Of a stretch of 64,000 nt of DNA, positions 8,732-16,541 are shown in pieces. The stretch covers positions 727,495 to 791,494 of the forward strand of contig NZ_LMQI01000005.1 in the NCBI RefSeq assembly GCF_001424125.1, in the 5' to 3' direction. The notes beneath the pieces are model-generated. The model worked only from the letters and a program-made list of their open reading frames with translations, had not been told where the DNA came from and made no database searches. Source of the stretch: Cellulomonas sp. Leaf395. Lineage in GTDB: Bacteria > Actinomycetota > Actinomycetes > Actinomycetales > Cellulomonadaceae. Position numbers and translations under genes: made by a program. The number at the start of each line of letters is the position of its first letter. The stretch's first letter is position 1.

Positions 8732-10051
8732 TCAGCCTGCGTCCAGGTCCGCCTGGACGGTCTCCATGAACTGCTCGGGGCTCACGCCTCCCGTGACCAG
8801 CAGAGACGCGTTGGTCTGGCTCGTCGTCGATGCCTTCGGCGTGAACAGCGCCTCGAACCACAGAACGGTCTGGGTGGTCGTGGCGATCTGGTCCTGCACC
8901 GACTGCGTCAGTGCCGGCACCTCGCCCACGTCACCGTCGACCTTGAACCCGGTGATGACGCCCTGGTCCTTGAGGGACTGCGCGCCGAAGTTCTTCGCGA
9001 TGCACTCGAGCCACTGCTTGGCACCGTCGTCGTACCGGGACTTCGACATCGCCAGCGGCACACCGACGTTGGCCGCCAGCTGGTCGGCGGAACCTGCGCC
9101 GCCCTCGACCGCCGGGAACGGCATGAAGCCGATGTTGTCGTTGCCGATCTTGTTCGCCTCGGGGTCGTTGAAGTTCCCGAGGATCCAGCTGCCCATGTAG
9201 AACATCGCGGCGTCACCGGACAGGAACTGGTTGACGGCCGTCATGTAGTCGATGGAGTTGACGGACGGACCGAAGTAGCCCTTCGCGCCGAGGTCCGCGA
9301 CCTTCTGGGCCGCCTCGACGTACTCCGAGTCGGTCAGCTTGGCGCTGCCATCGGCCACCTTCGCCAGAGCGTCCGGCCCGAGGCTCCGGTAGATGTAGTT
9401 GCCGACGAGCCGGGTCAGCGGCCACCCGTCCTGGCCGTCCGCGGAGAACGGCTGCACGCCGGCCGCGCTGAGCGTGTCGGCCGCGGCGACGAGGTCGTCC
9501 CAGGTCGCCGGCACCTCGATGCCGTTGGCGGCGAACAGCTGCTTGTTGTACCAGATGCCCTCGACGTTGAACTCGGTCGGCAGGACGTAGACCTTGCCGT
9601 CGTAGAGAGCCTCGATGGTCGACTTGGCCGCCGGGATGATGGCGTCCTCGAGTCCCATGTCCGACAGCTCGGCGCCGATGTCGACCAGCGCGCCGGACGA
9701 CTCGATGTCCTTCGCGATCTGCGGCGAGTTGCCGCTGGCGAAGATGGAGGGCAGGTCCATCTGGCCCGCCTTGAGCTGGATCGACTGGTCGTAGGCGGCC
9801 TGCGGTGTGTTGTCGACCTTGAGCTTGGCGTCGGCCTCGGCCGTGCTGCAGGACCCGGTGGACAGCGAGGTGAACGTGTCCTTGATCGAGGTGTTCTCGG
9901 CGAACGACAGGTAGGTGAACTCCTTGTTCGCCGCACCGGTCGAGCCGCCGGCCGGGCTCGAGCCCGAGCACGCCGAGAGCAGCAGTGCTCCGGCGGTGGC
10001 GAGACCCAGGAATGTCACGACTTGAGTGCGCTTCCGTTCACGCGTCAACAT
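8732..10051 (-). CDS. sugar ABC transporter substrate-binding lipoprotein
   Basis: A 439-residue extracellular solute-binding protein (family 1). Its signal peptide starts M-L-T-R-E-R-K-R, has a hydrophobic core, and ends in the lipobox L-S-A-C with the lipidated Cys at 28. A Ser/Gly-rich linker follows. I chose the ATG at 10051 because AAGGAGGAA lies 6-14 bases upstream and the signal peptide begins there. It is the first gene of the minus-strand glycoside operon and is preceded by a good promoter with a LacI-type operator across the likely transcription start. Its ligand is probably a rhamnosyl oligosaccharide or glycoside, judged from the two glycosidases downstream. Confidence 0.93.
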   Translation of the reverse strand: MLTRERKRTQVVTFLGLATAGALLLSACSGSSPAGGSTGAANKEFTYLSFAENTSIKDTFTSLSTGSCSTAEADAKLKVDNTPQAAYDQSIQLKAGQMDLPSIFASGNSPQIAKDIESSGALVDIGAELSDMGLEDAIIPAAKSTIEALYDGKVYVLPTEFNVEGIWYNKQLFAANGIEVPATWDDLVAAADTLSAAGVQPFSADGQDGWPLTRLVGNYIYRSLGPDALAKVADGSAKLTDSEYVEAAQKVADLGAKGYFGPSVNSIDYMTAVNQFLSGDAAMFYMGSWILGNFNDPEANKIGNDNIGFMPFPAVEGGAGSADQLAANVGVPLAMSKSRYDDGAKQWLECIAKNFGAQSLKDQGVITGFKVDGDVGEVPALTQSVQDQIATTTQTVLWFEALFTPKASTTSQTNASLLVTGGVSPEQFMETVQADLDAG

Positions 10052-10087
10052 CACACTTCCTCCTTGAAATGTTTTGGTGGCAGCGCA

Positions 10088-10101
10088 TTGAAGCGCTTCA
10101 G
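10088..10101. promoter_or_regulatory. LacI-type operator 1 (TTGAAGCGCTTCAG)
   Basis: TTGAAGCGCTTCAG contains the perfect palindrome TGAAGCGCTTCA with the central CG typical of LacI-family sites. It lies just downstream of the -10 box of the glycoside operon promoter, covering the expected start of transcription. Bound repressor would block initiation. A near copy lies at 10200-10213 in front of the lacI-type gene. Confidence 0.75.
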
Positions 10102-10107
10102 GTCGAG

Positions 10108-10136
10108 ACAGTAGACAAGCGTCCACGGCAACTCAA
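10108..10136 (-). promoter_or_regulatory. sigma-70-like promoter of the glycoside operon
   Basis: On the minus strand, TTGAGT (10136-10131) and TACTGT (10113-10108) are separated by exactly 17 bp, with operator 1 immediately downstream. The distance to the ATG at 10051 leaves a leader of about 50 bases that contains a strong ribosome binding site. Confidence 0.6.
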
Positions 10137-10199
10137 GGCGCGAGGACCCGGTAGAACAAGTTCCAATAACCGGCATAGACAGGCGTGATGTGGCTTGTC

Positions 10200-10213
10200 T
10201 TGCAGCGCTTCAA
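10200..10213. promoter_or_regulatory. LacI-type operator 2 (TTGCAGCGCTTCAA)
   Basis: TTGCAGCGCTTCAA differs from a perfect TTGAAGCGCTTCAA palindrome by one base. It lies 46 bp before the lacI-type start codon and just upstream of a -10-like TATTGT (10221-10226). It probably gives autoregulation. With operator 1, 112 bp away, it could form a repression loop. Confidence 0.65.
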
Positions 10214-10258
10214 AACCCGGTATTGTGATGGAATCGAGACCCGAACAAAGGGGACGCA

Positions 10259-11326
10259 GTGCACCGCAACAACCACCCGGGCGCAGAGTCGCGTGCGGGC
10301 ATCGCCGACGTCGCGTCACTCGCAGGTGTCTCGCAGGGAACCGTCTCCAACGTCCTGAACCACCCCGAACGGGTGGCCGAGGAGACGCGAGCCCGCGTCG
10401 TCCGCGCGATGGAGATGCTCAGCTACGTCCCCAACGGACTCGCCCGATCGCTCGCAGCCGGGTCGAGCTCGACCATCGGGCTGGTGGTCACCGACCTCAG
10501 CAACTCGCTCTTCATCGACATCGCGCGCGGTGCCGAACGGGCAGCTGAGCTGGCCGGCGTGGACCTCATGCTTGCCAACGCGGACGGCCGGCTCGACCGG
10601 GAGGAGCGTTACCTCGGCCTGTTCGCCCAGTCCCGGTTCGCAGGCATCCTGATGACCCTGAACGACGAGCAGCACTTCGCGTCGATCGCCGCTCGAGCGA
10701 CGGGGCGGACGCCGCTGGTCATGCTGAACTTCAACGCTCCCGAAGCGCGGTTCTGCAGCGCATCCGTCGACAATGAGCTCGGCGGATACCTGGCCGCGCA
10801 GCACCTGCTCGAGCTCGGCCGACGCCGCCTGGTGTTCGTCGGCGGACCGGACGAGCTGAAGCCGGTGCAGGACCGAGGACGCGGATATCGCCGAGCGCTT
10901 CGGGAGCACGGGCTGGGGAGCGTCAGGGAGGTCATGCCTGAACGCATCAACCGCGCGGACGGCTGGGAGATCGGGCTGGCACTGGCCGATCCCGTCGCCC
11001 GCGCCGAGGTCGACGGGATCTTCGCCTCGTCGGACCTCCTGGCTGCCGGCATCGTCCAGGCTCTCGCGGGGACCGTTGGAGTCTCGATCCCGGAGGACGT
11101 CGCCATCGTCGGGTTCGACAACAACCAGGCGGCCTGGGACAGCCCGATCCCGATCACGACTGTGAGCCAGCCCGGCGAGGCGGTGGGCCGGATCGGCGCG
11201 GAGCTGGTGCAGACCGAGGCAGCGGCACGATCCGGCCCACACGCCCATCGCTCGGTCATCCTCACGCCCGAGCTGGTCGTCCGCCGCTCGACCTCGACAG
11301 TCCCCGCCCTGCAAACGACGGCGTAG
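10259..11326 (+). CDS. LacI-family transcriptional regulator of the glycoside operon
   Basis: A 355-residue LacI-family repressor. The helix-turn-helix I-A-D-V-A-S-L-A-G-V-S-Q-G-T-V-S-N-V-L-N (about 16-35) is followed by the hinge N-G-L-A-R-S-L-A and a sugar-binding periplasmic-like domain. The GTG at 10259 is chosen because AAAGGGG lies 6-12 bases upstream. It is divergent from the sugar transporter and glycosidase operon, and operators in the shared 207-bp promoter region fit a local repressor released by a sugar from the rhamnoside pathway. The inducer is inferred, not visible. Confidence 0.9.
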   Translation: MHRNNHPGAESRAGIADVASLAGVSQGTVSNVLNHPERVAEETRARVVRAMEMLSYVPNGLARSLAAGSSSTIGLVVTDLSNSLFIDIARGAERAAELAGVDLMLANADGRLDREERYLGLFAQSRFAGILMTLNDEQHFASIAARATGRTPLVMLNFNAPEARFCSASVDNELGGYLAAQHLLELGRRRLVFVGGPDELKPVQDRGRGYRRALREHGLGSVREVMPERINRADGWEIGLALADPVARAEVDGIFASSDLLAAGIVQALAGTVGVSIPEDVAIVGFDNNQAAWDSPIPITTVSQPGEAVGRIGAELVQTEAAARSGPHAHRSVILTPELVVRRSTSTVPALQTTA

Positions 11327-11412
11327 CGAGCACGCATCGGCGGGCGCCATGAGTCGGCCGTGGTGGTCCCGCCTGCCGGTTCAGCGAGCTCCTAGTCGGG
11401 GGCTGGGGCCCC

Positions 11413-11606
11413 TCACCGACGCCCTGCGGCCTCCAGGAAGTCGTGGACCTGGCGGATCGCCACCGACCCCTCGCCGACGGCGGAGGCGACGCGCTTCACG
11501 GAGCCGCTCCGCACGTCACCCACGGCGACAACCCCTGCCGTCGGGTCTCGAACATGCCGCGGTGGCCGTCGGCGTCAGGCCCAGTGAGGACGAAGCCCAT
11601 GACCAG
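11413..11606 (-). pseudogene. thioredoxin reductase C-terminal fragment, frameshifted
   Basis: Read on the minus strand, one frame gives V-A-V-G-D-V-R-S-G-S-V-K-R-V-A-S-A-V and then ends E-A-A-G-R-R-stop at 11413. This is the conserved FAD-binding tail of thioredoxin reductase-like flavoproteins. The piece just before it (G-F-V-L-T-G-P-D, then F-E-T) is in another frame, so there is a frameshift near 11553. The rest of the gene, including the CxxC and NAD domains, is absent. It is a dead remnant between two LacI genes and suggests a past deletion here. Confidence 0.75.
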
Positions 11607-11610
11607 GACT

Positions 11611-12642
11611 TCATGGGCGTCCACCACCAGCCACCGTCGAAGCCGTAGGTCGGTCGACGGGTCCGGTGGACTCGCGCAGCCGCAGCTCAGTCGGCAGCAC
11701 CACCCGGACCGGTGGCCCACCGACCGCTCCTCCGTGAACAGCAGCTTTGAGCAGGATCTCGACCGCGGCCCGTCCCACGTCCGCGTGCGCGCCGCCGAGC
11801 GTGGTCAGCCGGGGCGTGCACAGGTCGGCGGCGAAGATGTCGTCGAAGCCGACGACGGACACGTCGGCCGGGACTCGGACCGCGCGCTGCTGCAGGCGCT
11901 GCACGACACCGATCGCGAGCAGGTCGTTGTGCGCCACGAAGGCGGTCGCGCCCGAGGCCAGAGCCGCGTCCGCCGCGACGCCGCCCTGTGACACCTTGGG
12001 TGTGAACGGTCCGACGCGGTCGGCGCGCATGCCGGTCTCCTCCGCAGCTGTGCGCAGGGACGACCACCGGGTGCTTGCCATCCAGGAGCTGCGCGGTCCG
12101 GCAAGGTAGACGAGGTGGCGGTGCCCCAGCGAGTCCAGGTGCTGCACGATCTGCCGACAGCCGTCCACGTGGTCCAGCAGGGCGCACGGCAGACCGGGCA
12201 GCTCCCGGCTGACCAGCACCACCGGTCGCTGCTCAGCCAGGTGGGCCAGGTTCTCGTCCGGGAGCCTGCTGGCGGCCAGCACGAAGCCGTCCACCGATGG
12301 CAGCAGCCGCTGGATCTGCTCGAGCTCGATGCGGGCGGACTCCTCCGCGTTGACCAGGACGAGGGTGTACTCGGAGGCCTTGGCCCGCATCTCCGCGCCG
12401 CGGATCAGCTCGAAGTAGTGCGGGTTGGTGATGTCCGAGACGACCATCGCCACCGTGAAGTGGTGGTCGGACAGCAGGGCGCGGGCGTGCGGGTTCGGCC
12501 GGTACCCCAGCTCCTCGGCCACCGCGAGCACATGCTCACGCGTCGCAGCACCGACCCGCTCCGGGGTGGAGAACGCCCGGGAGACGGTGGAGGTCGCTAC
12601 CCCCGCCGTACGGGCGACGTCGTAGATCGTCGGGCCACGCAC
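11611..12642 (-). CDS. LacI-family transcriptional regulator (likely for the TRAP/pca operon)
   Basis: A 343-residue LacI-type regulator. The helix-turn-helix T-I-Y-D-V-A-R-T-A-G-V-A-T-S-T-V-S-R-A-F starts four residues after the chosen GTG at 12642; a TTG at 12654 is an alternative. The effector domain runs to the end and finishes V-L-P-T-E-L-R-L-R-E-S-T-G, as is typical. It is divergent from the TRAP-shikimate-protocatechuate operon, and a 7-bp inverted repeat lies between them, so local control of that operon is the simplest reading. A LacI regulator for an aromatic-acid pathway is less usual than IclR or LysR. The effector is unknown. Confidence 0.88.
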   Translation of the reverse strand: MRGPTIYDVARTAGVATSTVSRAFSTPERVGAATREHVLAVAEELGYRPNPHARALLSDHHFTVAMVVSDITNPHYFELIRGAEMRAKASEYTLVLVNAEESARIELEQIQRLLPSVDGFVLAASRLPDENLAHLAEQRPVVLVSRELPGLPCALLDHVDGCRQIVQHLDSLGHRHLVYLAGPRSSWMASTRWSSLRTAAEETGMRADRVGPFTPKVSQGGVAADAALASGATAFVAHNDLLAIGVVQRLQQRAVRVPADVSVVGFDDIFAADLCTPRLTTLGGAHADVGRAAVEILLKAAVHGGAVGGPPVRVVLPTELRLRESTGPVDRPTASTVAGGGRP

Positions 12643-12672
12643 CCGGCCAGCCAACCCACTTCGGCAACTTTT

Positions 12673-12695
12673 GACAACCCCTTGCCATGGTTGTC
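12673..12695. promoter_or_regulatory. inverted repeat GACAACC-N9-GGTTGTC, candidate operator
   Basis: GACAACC (12673-12679) and GGTTGTC (12689-12695) are perfect inverted arms in the short gap between the divergent LacI gene (start 12642) and the TRAP operon (start 12719). TTGACA at 12671-12676 overlaps the left arm and could be a -35 element. The site lacks the central CG of classical LacI operators, so its assignment rests on position and symmetry. Confidence 0.5.
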
Positions 12696-12718
12696 GTGGT
12701 CTCAATAGCGTCCGGAAT

Positions 12719-13300
12719 GTGACGCACATCACATCCGATGCCGGAGGTCGGCTGCACGCGTTCTTCGCCGATCCCCCGCGACCTGTCGCCCGCACGGTCC
12801 GCGCGCTCACGGCCGTCGAGCTCGCCATCGGCGTGCTCGCGATGCTGCTGATCTTCGTCCTGGTCCTGGTGCAGGCCGGCCAGCGCTACCTGCCGCTGCA
12901 GGGGTGGCCGTGGACCGGCGAGCTGGCCCGGTTCTGCCTGGTCTGGCTCACCTTCGTGACCGCCGGCGTCCTCGTCAGCTCCGACTCGCACATCGCGATC
13001 GAGACGATCGACGCGGTCCGCAACCCGACCGTCCGCCGCGTCGTGCGAGTCATCTCCTGCCTCATCGTCGCGGCGATCGGTGCCCTGCTCACCGCCGAGG
13101 CGTGGGAGCTCATGCACACCCAGGGTGTGCTGCGCTCCCCCGCGATGGGGATGCCCATGTCGTGGCTGTACGCGATCTCGATCGTGGGGTTCATCAGCAC
13201 CACCCTGCGCGCCCTCGTCGCCGCAGCCCGATTCGCGGTGCTGGGCGTCCCTGACCCGCAGGAGCTGGACGACTCGCGTCCCGAGGTGACGAGCACATGA
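12719..13300 (+). CDS. TRAP transporter small permease (DctQ type)
   Basis: A 193-residue membrane protein with four hydrophobic segments: V-E-L-A-I-G-V-L-A-M-L-L; W-T-G-E-L-A-R-F-C-L-V-W-L-T-F, which holds the DctQ W-x-x-E-x-x-R motif; V-I-S-C-L-I-V-A-A-I; and W-L-Y-A-I-S-I-V-G-F. I chose the GTG at 12719; a TTG at 12671 would lie inside the candidate operator. It forms the small membrane subunit of a sodium-driven TRAP importer with the next gene, which it overlaps by ATGA. It is the first gene of the shikimate/protocatechuate operon. Confidence 0.88.
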   Translation: MTHITSDAGGRLHAFFADPPRPVARTVRALTAVELAIGVLAMLLIFVLVLVQAGQRYLPLQGWPWTGELARFCLVWLTFVTAGVLVSSDSHIAIETIDAVRNPTVRRVVRVISCLIVAAIGALLTAEAWELMHTQGVLRSPAMGMPMSWLYAISIVGFISTTLRALVAAARFAVLGVPDPQELDDSRPEVTST

Positions 13301-14571
13301 GCCTGCTCGTGCTCTGCGTGCTCATCACCGTGCTGCTGCTGGCACGGGTGCCGGTCGCGTTCGCGTTCATCGGACCGTCGCTCGTGTACCTGCTCAGCAC
13401 CGGGCAGTCGCTGGGGCTGTCGCTGCGGCTGGTCGCCCAGTCGACGGCCAGCTTCCCGCTGCTCGCGGTGCCGCTCTTCATCCTGCTGGGCTGCCTCGCC
13501 AGTCACGCCGGGATCGCCGACCGCCTGTACGCGTTCGCCCTCGCGCTGCTCGGCCGGGTGCGCGGGAGCCTGGGCTACGTCAGCGTCGGGGTGAGCGTGG
13601 GCTTCTCCTGGATCAGCGGCTCGGCCGTCGCGGACGCCGCCGCGCTGGGCAAGATCCAGATCCCCGCGATGCTCCGCGAGGGGTACTCGAAGCGGTTCGC
13701 GCTCGGCGTGTCCGGTGCGTCGGCGCTGATCGCCCCCGTGATGCCGCCGAGCATCCCGGCGGTGATCTTCGCCGGCCTCGCCGCGGTCTCCACCGGTGCG
13801 ATGTTCGCCGCGTCCGTCGTGCCGGCGCTGCTGATGGCGCTCGGGCTGTGCGTCGTGGTGTTCCTCTGGGTGCGACGGGACCCGAACATCCGCGTCACCC
13901 GGGTCGACCGCGCCGGTCTCGGCAGCGCCGGTCGCCGGGTGCTCGGCGTGCTCGTCGCGCCGATCCTCATCCTCGGCGGAATCCTCAGCGGCTGGTTCAC
14001 GCCGACGGAGGCAGCCGCGGTGGGCGCGGCCTACATCGGGTTGCTCGGCTTCGCGTACCGGACCCTGCACTGGCGGGACCTGCCCAAGATCCTGGTCGAG
14101 GCGGTGCTGACCTCCGGTGCGATCCTGCTCATCGTCGCGTCGGCCAACCTGCTGGGCTACATCTTCGCCCGCGAGCGGGTGCCGCAGGCGATCGCCGAGT
14201 GGATGCTCGGGATCACGTCCGACCCGACCGGCTTCCTGCTGCTCGTGCTGGCGCTCTCGCTGATCCTCGGCACCGCGCTCGACGCGATCGCCGTGCTCAC
14301 GCTCACCGTGCCGATCCTGATGCCGATCGCGGCGGTCTACGACGTGGATCCCATCGCGCTCGGGGTGCTGATGATCCTGTCCCAGATGATCGGGCTGCTC
14401 ACGCCACCGGTGGGCACGGTCATCTTCGTGCTGCAGGCCATCGCGAAGGTCCGCATGTCCGAGGTGTTCTGGGGCTCGCTGCCGTTCATGGTGCCGCTGC
14501 TGCTGCTGTGCGTGGCGATCATCCTGTGGCCGGACGCGATCCTCTACCTGCCGCAGAGGCTCGGGCTGTGA
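13297..14571 (+). CDS. TRAP transporter large permease (DctM type)
   Basis: A 424-residue protein with about 12 hydrophobic segments and typical DctM stretches: F-P-L-L-A-V-P-L-F-I-L-L-G, S-W-I-S-G-S-A-V-A-D, P-P-S-I-P and L-T-P-P-V-G-T-V-I-F. It is the channel-forming subunit that works with the DctQ and DctP products. It overlaps the upstream gene by ATGA and the downstream dehydrogenase by GTGA, so expression is coupled. The transporter probably takes up shikimate, quinate or a related acid, inferred from the catabolic genes in the same operon. Confidence 0.93.
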   Translation: MSLLVLCVLITVLLLARVPVAFAFIGPSLVYLLSTGQSLGLSLRLVAQSTASFPLLAVPLFILLGCLASHAGIADRLYAFALALLGRVRGSLGYVSVGVSVGFSWISGSAVADAAALGKIQIPAMLREGYSKRFALGVSGASALIAPVMPPSIPAVIFAGLAAVSTGAMFAASVVPALLMALGLCVVVFLWVRRDPNIRVTRVDRAGLGSAGRRVLGVLVAPILILGGILSGWFTPTEAAAVGAAYIGLLGFAYRTLHWRDLPKILVEAVLTSGAILLIVASANLLGYIFARERVPQAIAEWMLGITSDPTGFLLLVLALSLILGTALDAIAVLTLTVPILMPIAAVYDVDPIALGVLMILSQMIGLLTPPVGTVIFVLQAIAKVRMSEVFWGSLPFMVPLLLLCVAIILWPDAILYLPQRLGL

Positions 14572-15494
14572 AGGCGCGGCGCTCGATCCTGGCCGGCCTC
14601 CTGGGCCGGGGCGTCGGCCCGTCGCTGACCCCGGAGCTGCACGAGCGCGAGGCGGCCCGCCAAGGGTTGCGCTACGTCTACAAGACCGTCGACCTGGACG
14701 ATGGCCAGCTCGACCCCGAGCACCTGAGGGAGCTGCTCGGGTCCGCTGTGGAGCTCGGCTTCGACGGGCTGAACGTCACCCACCCGATCAAGCAGGCCAT
14801 GGTGCCCCTGGTGGACCGGGTGTCGCCCGAGGTCGCCGCGATCGGCGCGCTGAACACCATCGTGGTGTCGGACGGGCAGACGTTCGGCCACAACAGCGAC
14901 GTCACCGGGTTCACCTCCGCGTTCCGCGACGGGCTGCCGGACGTCGATCTCGGCGAGGTGCTCCTGCTCGGCGCGGGCGGTGCCGGCACGGCCGTCGCGC
15001 ACGCGCTGGCCGCTCTGGGAGTGCACCGGCTGCTGATCGCCGACCCGGACACCCGGCGTGTGGCCGCCCTCGTGGACTCGCTGCGACGGACCCCGCACGA
15101 GGTGCAGCCCGAGCCGGTGCCCCCGCACGACGTGCCCGCGGCGCTCGCGCACGTCCAGGGTCTGGTGAACGCCAGCCCTGTGGGGATGACCGGTCACCAC
15201 CCGGGCAGCCCGGTGGACACCTCCGGGCTGCGCACCGACCTGTGGGTCGCGGACATCGTCTACCGCCCCCTCTACACCGTTCTGCTGCGCGACGCGCACG
15301 CCCGCGGCTGCCGGACGCTGTCCGGGGCCGGGATGGCCGTGCACCAGGCGGCCGACACGTTCGAGCTCATCACCGGACGACCGGCGCACCGGGCGGACAT
15401 GTTCGGCGACTTCGACGAGCTGGTCGCCGCCGAGACCGGCGGCGATCGTCACACCCCCGAGCCCCCGGCTTCGGGGACCCACACAAGGAAGTGA
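14568..15494 (+). CDS. catabolic shikimate/quinate dehydrogenase (AroE/QsuD family)
   Basis: A 308-residue AroE-family dehydrogenase. The substrate-binding lobe has N-V-T-H-P-I-K-Q with the catalytic Lys and H-N-S-D-V-T-G-F with the catalytic Asp. The Rossmann lobe has G-A-G-G-A-G-T-A-V followed by L-L-I-A-D-P-D. An Asp at the end of that strand, in place of the Asn-Arg-Thr of NADP enzymes, suggests NAD use, as in Corynebacterium QsuD. The GTG start at 14568 overlaps the DctM stop by GTGA. It would turn imported shikimate into 3-dehydroshikimate for the dehydratase downstream. No 3-dehydroquinate dehydratase is in the operon, so quinate would need one from elsewhere. Confidence 0.88.
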   Translation: MKARRSILAGLLGRGVGPSLTPELHEREAARQGLRYVYKTVDLDDGQLDPEHLRELLGSAVELGFDGLNVTHPIKQAMVPLVDRVSPEVAAIGALNTIVVSDGQTFGHNSDVTGFTSAFRDGLPDVDLGEVLLLGAGGAGTAVAHALAALGVHRLLIADPDTRRVAALVDSLRRTPHEVQPEPVPPHDVPAALAHVQGLVNASPVGMTGHHPGSPVDTSGLRTDLWVADIVYRPLYTVLLRDAHARGCRTLSGAGMAVHQAADTFELITGRPAHRADMFGDFDELVAAETGGDRHTPEPPASGTHTRK

Positions 15495-15506
15495 GGTCGA
15501 GATCCC

Positions 15507-16541
15507 ATGCGATGGAACCCGAAGGTCGCCCTCGTCGCAGGGGCGGTCATCACGCTCACCACGCTCACTGCTTGCAGCGGCGACGACGAACCTGACGCGG
15601 AGGCCAGCGAGCCTGGCGCCACCGCCGAAGAGGTCACGCTCCAGCTGGCGCACAGCTACGCCGAGACCCAGCCGCAGCACCGCTGCGGAGCCCAGGTCAT
15701 CGCCGACGAGGTCGCCGCCGCCGACGTCGGACTCACGGTCGAGATCTTCCCCGGCAGCCAGCTGGGCGGGGACGCCGACCGCATCGCGTCCGTCGTCTCC
15801 GGCGACATCGACATGGACATCCAGGGCGCCTCCGCCCTCGGCGCGGTGTACGCCCCGATCAGCGTGCTGGACGCGGCGTACGCGTTCGACGACAGCGACC
15901 ACCTGGCGCGGTTCTTCACCGACGAGGCCTCCGACGAGCTGCTGAACGGGTTCGAGGAGGAGACAGGCGTGCACACCCTCGGCGCCTGGTCGGCAGGCAT
16001 GCGGCAGTTCACCGCGAACAAGCCGATCCGCAGCCCCCAGGACCTCGAAGGGCTGAGGATGCGGTTCCCCGCCTCGCCACAGTTCCTGATGAACGCCGAG
16101 GCGCTCGGAGCGAGTGCGACCGAGGTGGCCTACGAGGAGCTCTTCCTGGCACTGCAGCAGGGCACCGTGGACGGCCAGGAGAACCCGATCGTGAACATCG
16201 ACGCGAGCAACCTGGAAGAGGTGCAGGACTTCATCAGCATGTCCTCCCACCAGGCCAACTCCAACCTCGTGATCATCGGCGGCGACGCATGGAGCGGGCT
16301 GTCCACCGAGCAGCAGGACGCGCTGCAGGCGGCCGTCGACGCGGCCATGGAGCAGGTGCCCGGCTGCGTGGATGAGGACGAGCAGGCGAAGCTCGCGGAG
16401 TGGGCGGAGACAGGCGCCATGGAGGTGGTCGACGACGTCGACGTCGAGGCCTTCCGCACCAAGGCGGACGCCTACCTGCAGGAGAACTTCACGCCGGAGC
16501 AGCTCACCGTCTACGAGGCGATCCGGGCCACGTCGGAATGA
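15507..16541 (+). CDS. TRAP transporter substrate-binding lipoprotein (DctP type)
   Basis: A 344-residue DctP-family binding protein. A hydrophobic signal segment ends in L-T-A-C with the lipidated Cys at 23, and a short acidic linker follows. Family features include A-H-S-Y-A-E-T near 52, the carboxylate-binding region R-M-R-F-P-A-S near 178 and Q-E-N-P-I-V-N-I near 218. It is lipid-anchored outside the membrane and delivers substrate to the DctQM permease encoded just upstream. Its unusual place after the dehydrogenase gene shows that uptake and catabolism are one unit. Confidence 0.92.
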   Translation: MRWNPKVALVAGAVITLTTLTACSGDDEPDAEASEPGATAEEVTLQLAHSYAETQPQHRCGAQVIADEVAAADVGLTVEIFPGSQLGGDADRIASVVSGDIDMDIQGASALGAVYAPISVLDAAYAFDDSDHLARFFTDEASDELLNGFEEETGVHTLGAWSAGMRQFTANKPIRSPQDLEGLRMRFPASPQFLMNAEALGASATEVAYEELFLALQQGTVDGQENPIVNIDASNLEEVQDFISMSSHQANSNLVIIGGDAWSGLSTEQQDALQAAVDAAMEQVPGCVDEDEQAKLAEWAETGAMEVVDDVDVEAFRTKADAYLQENFTPEQLTVYEAIRATSE

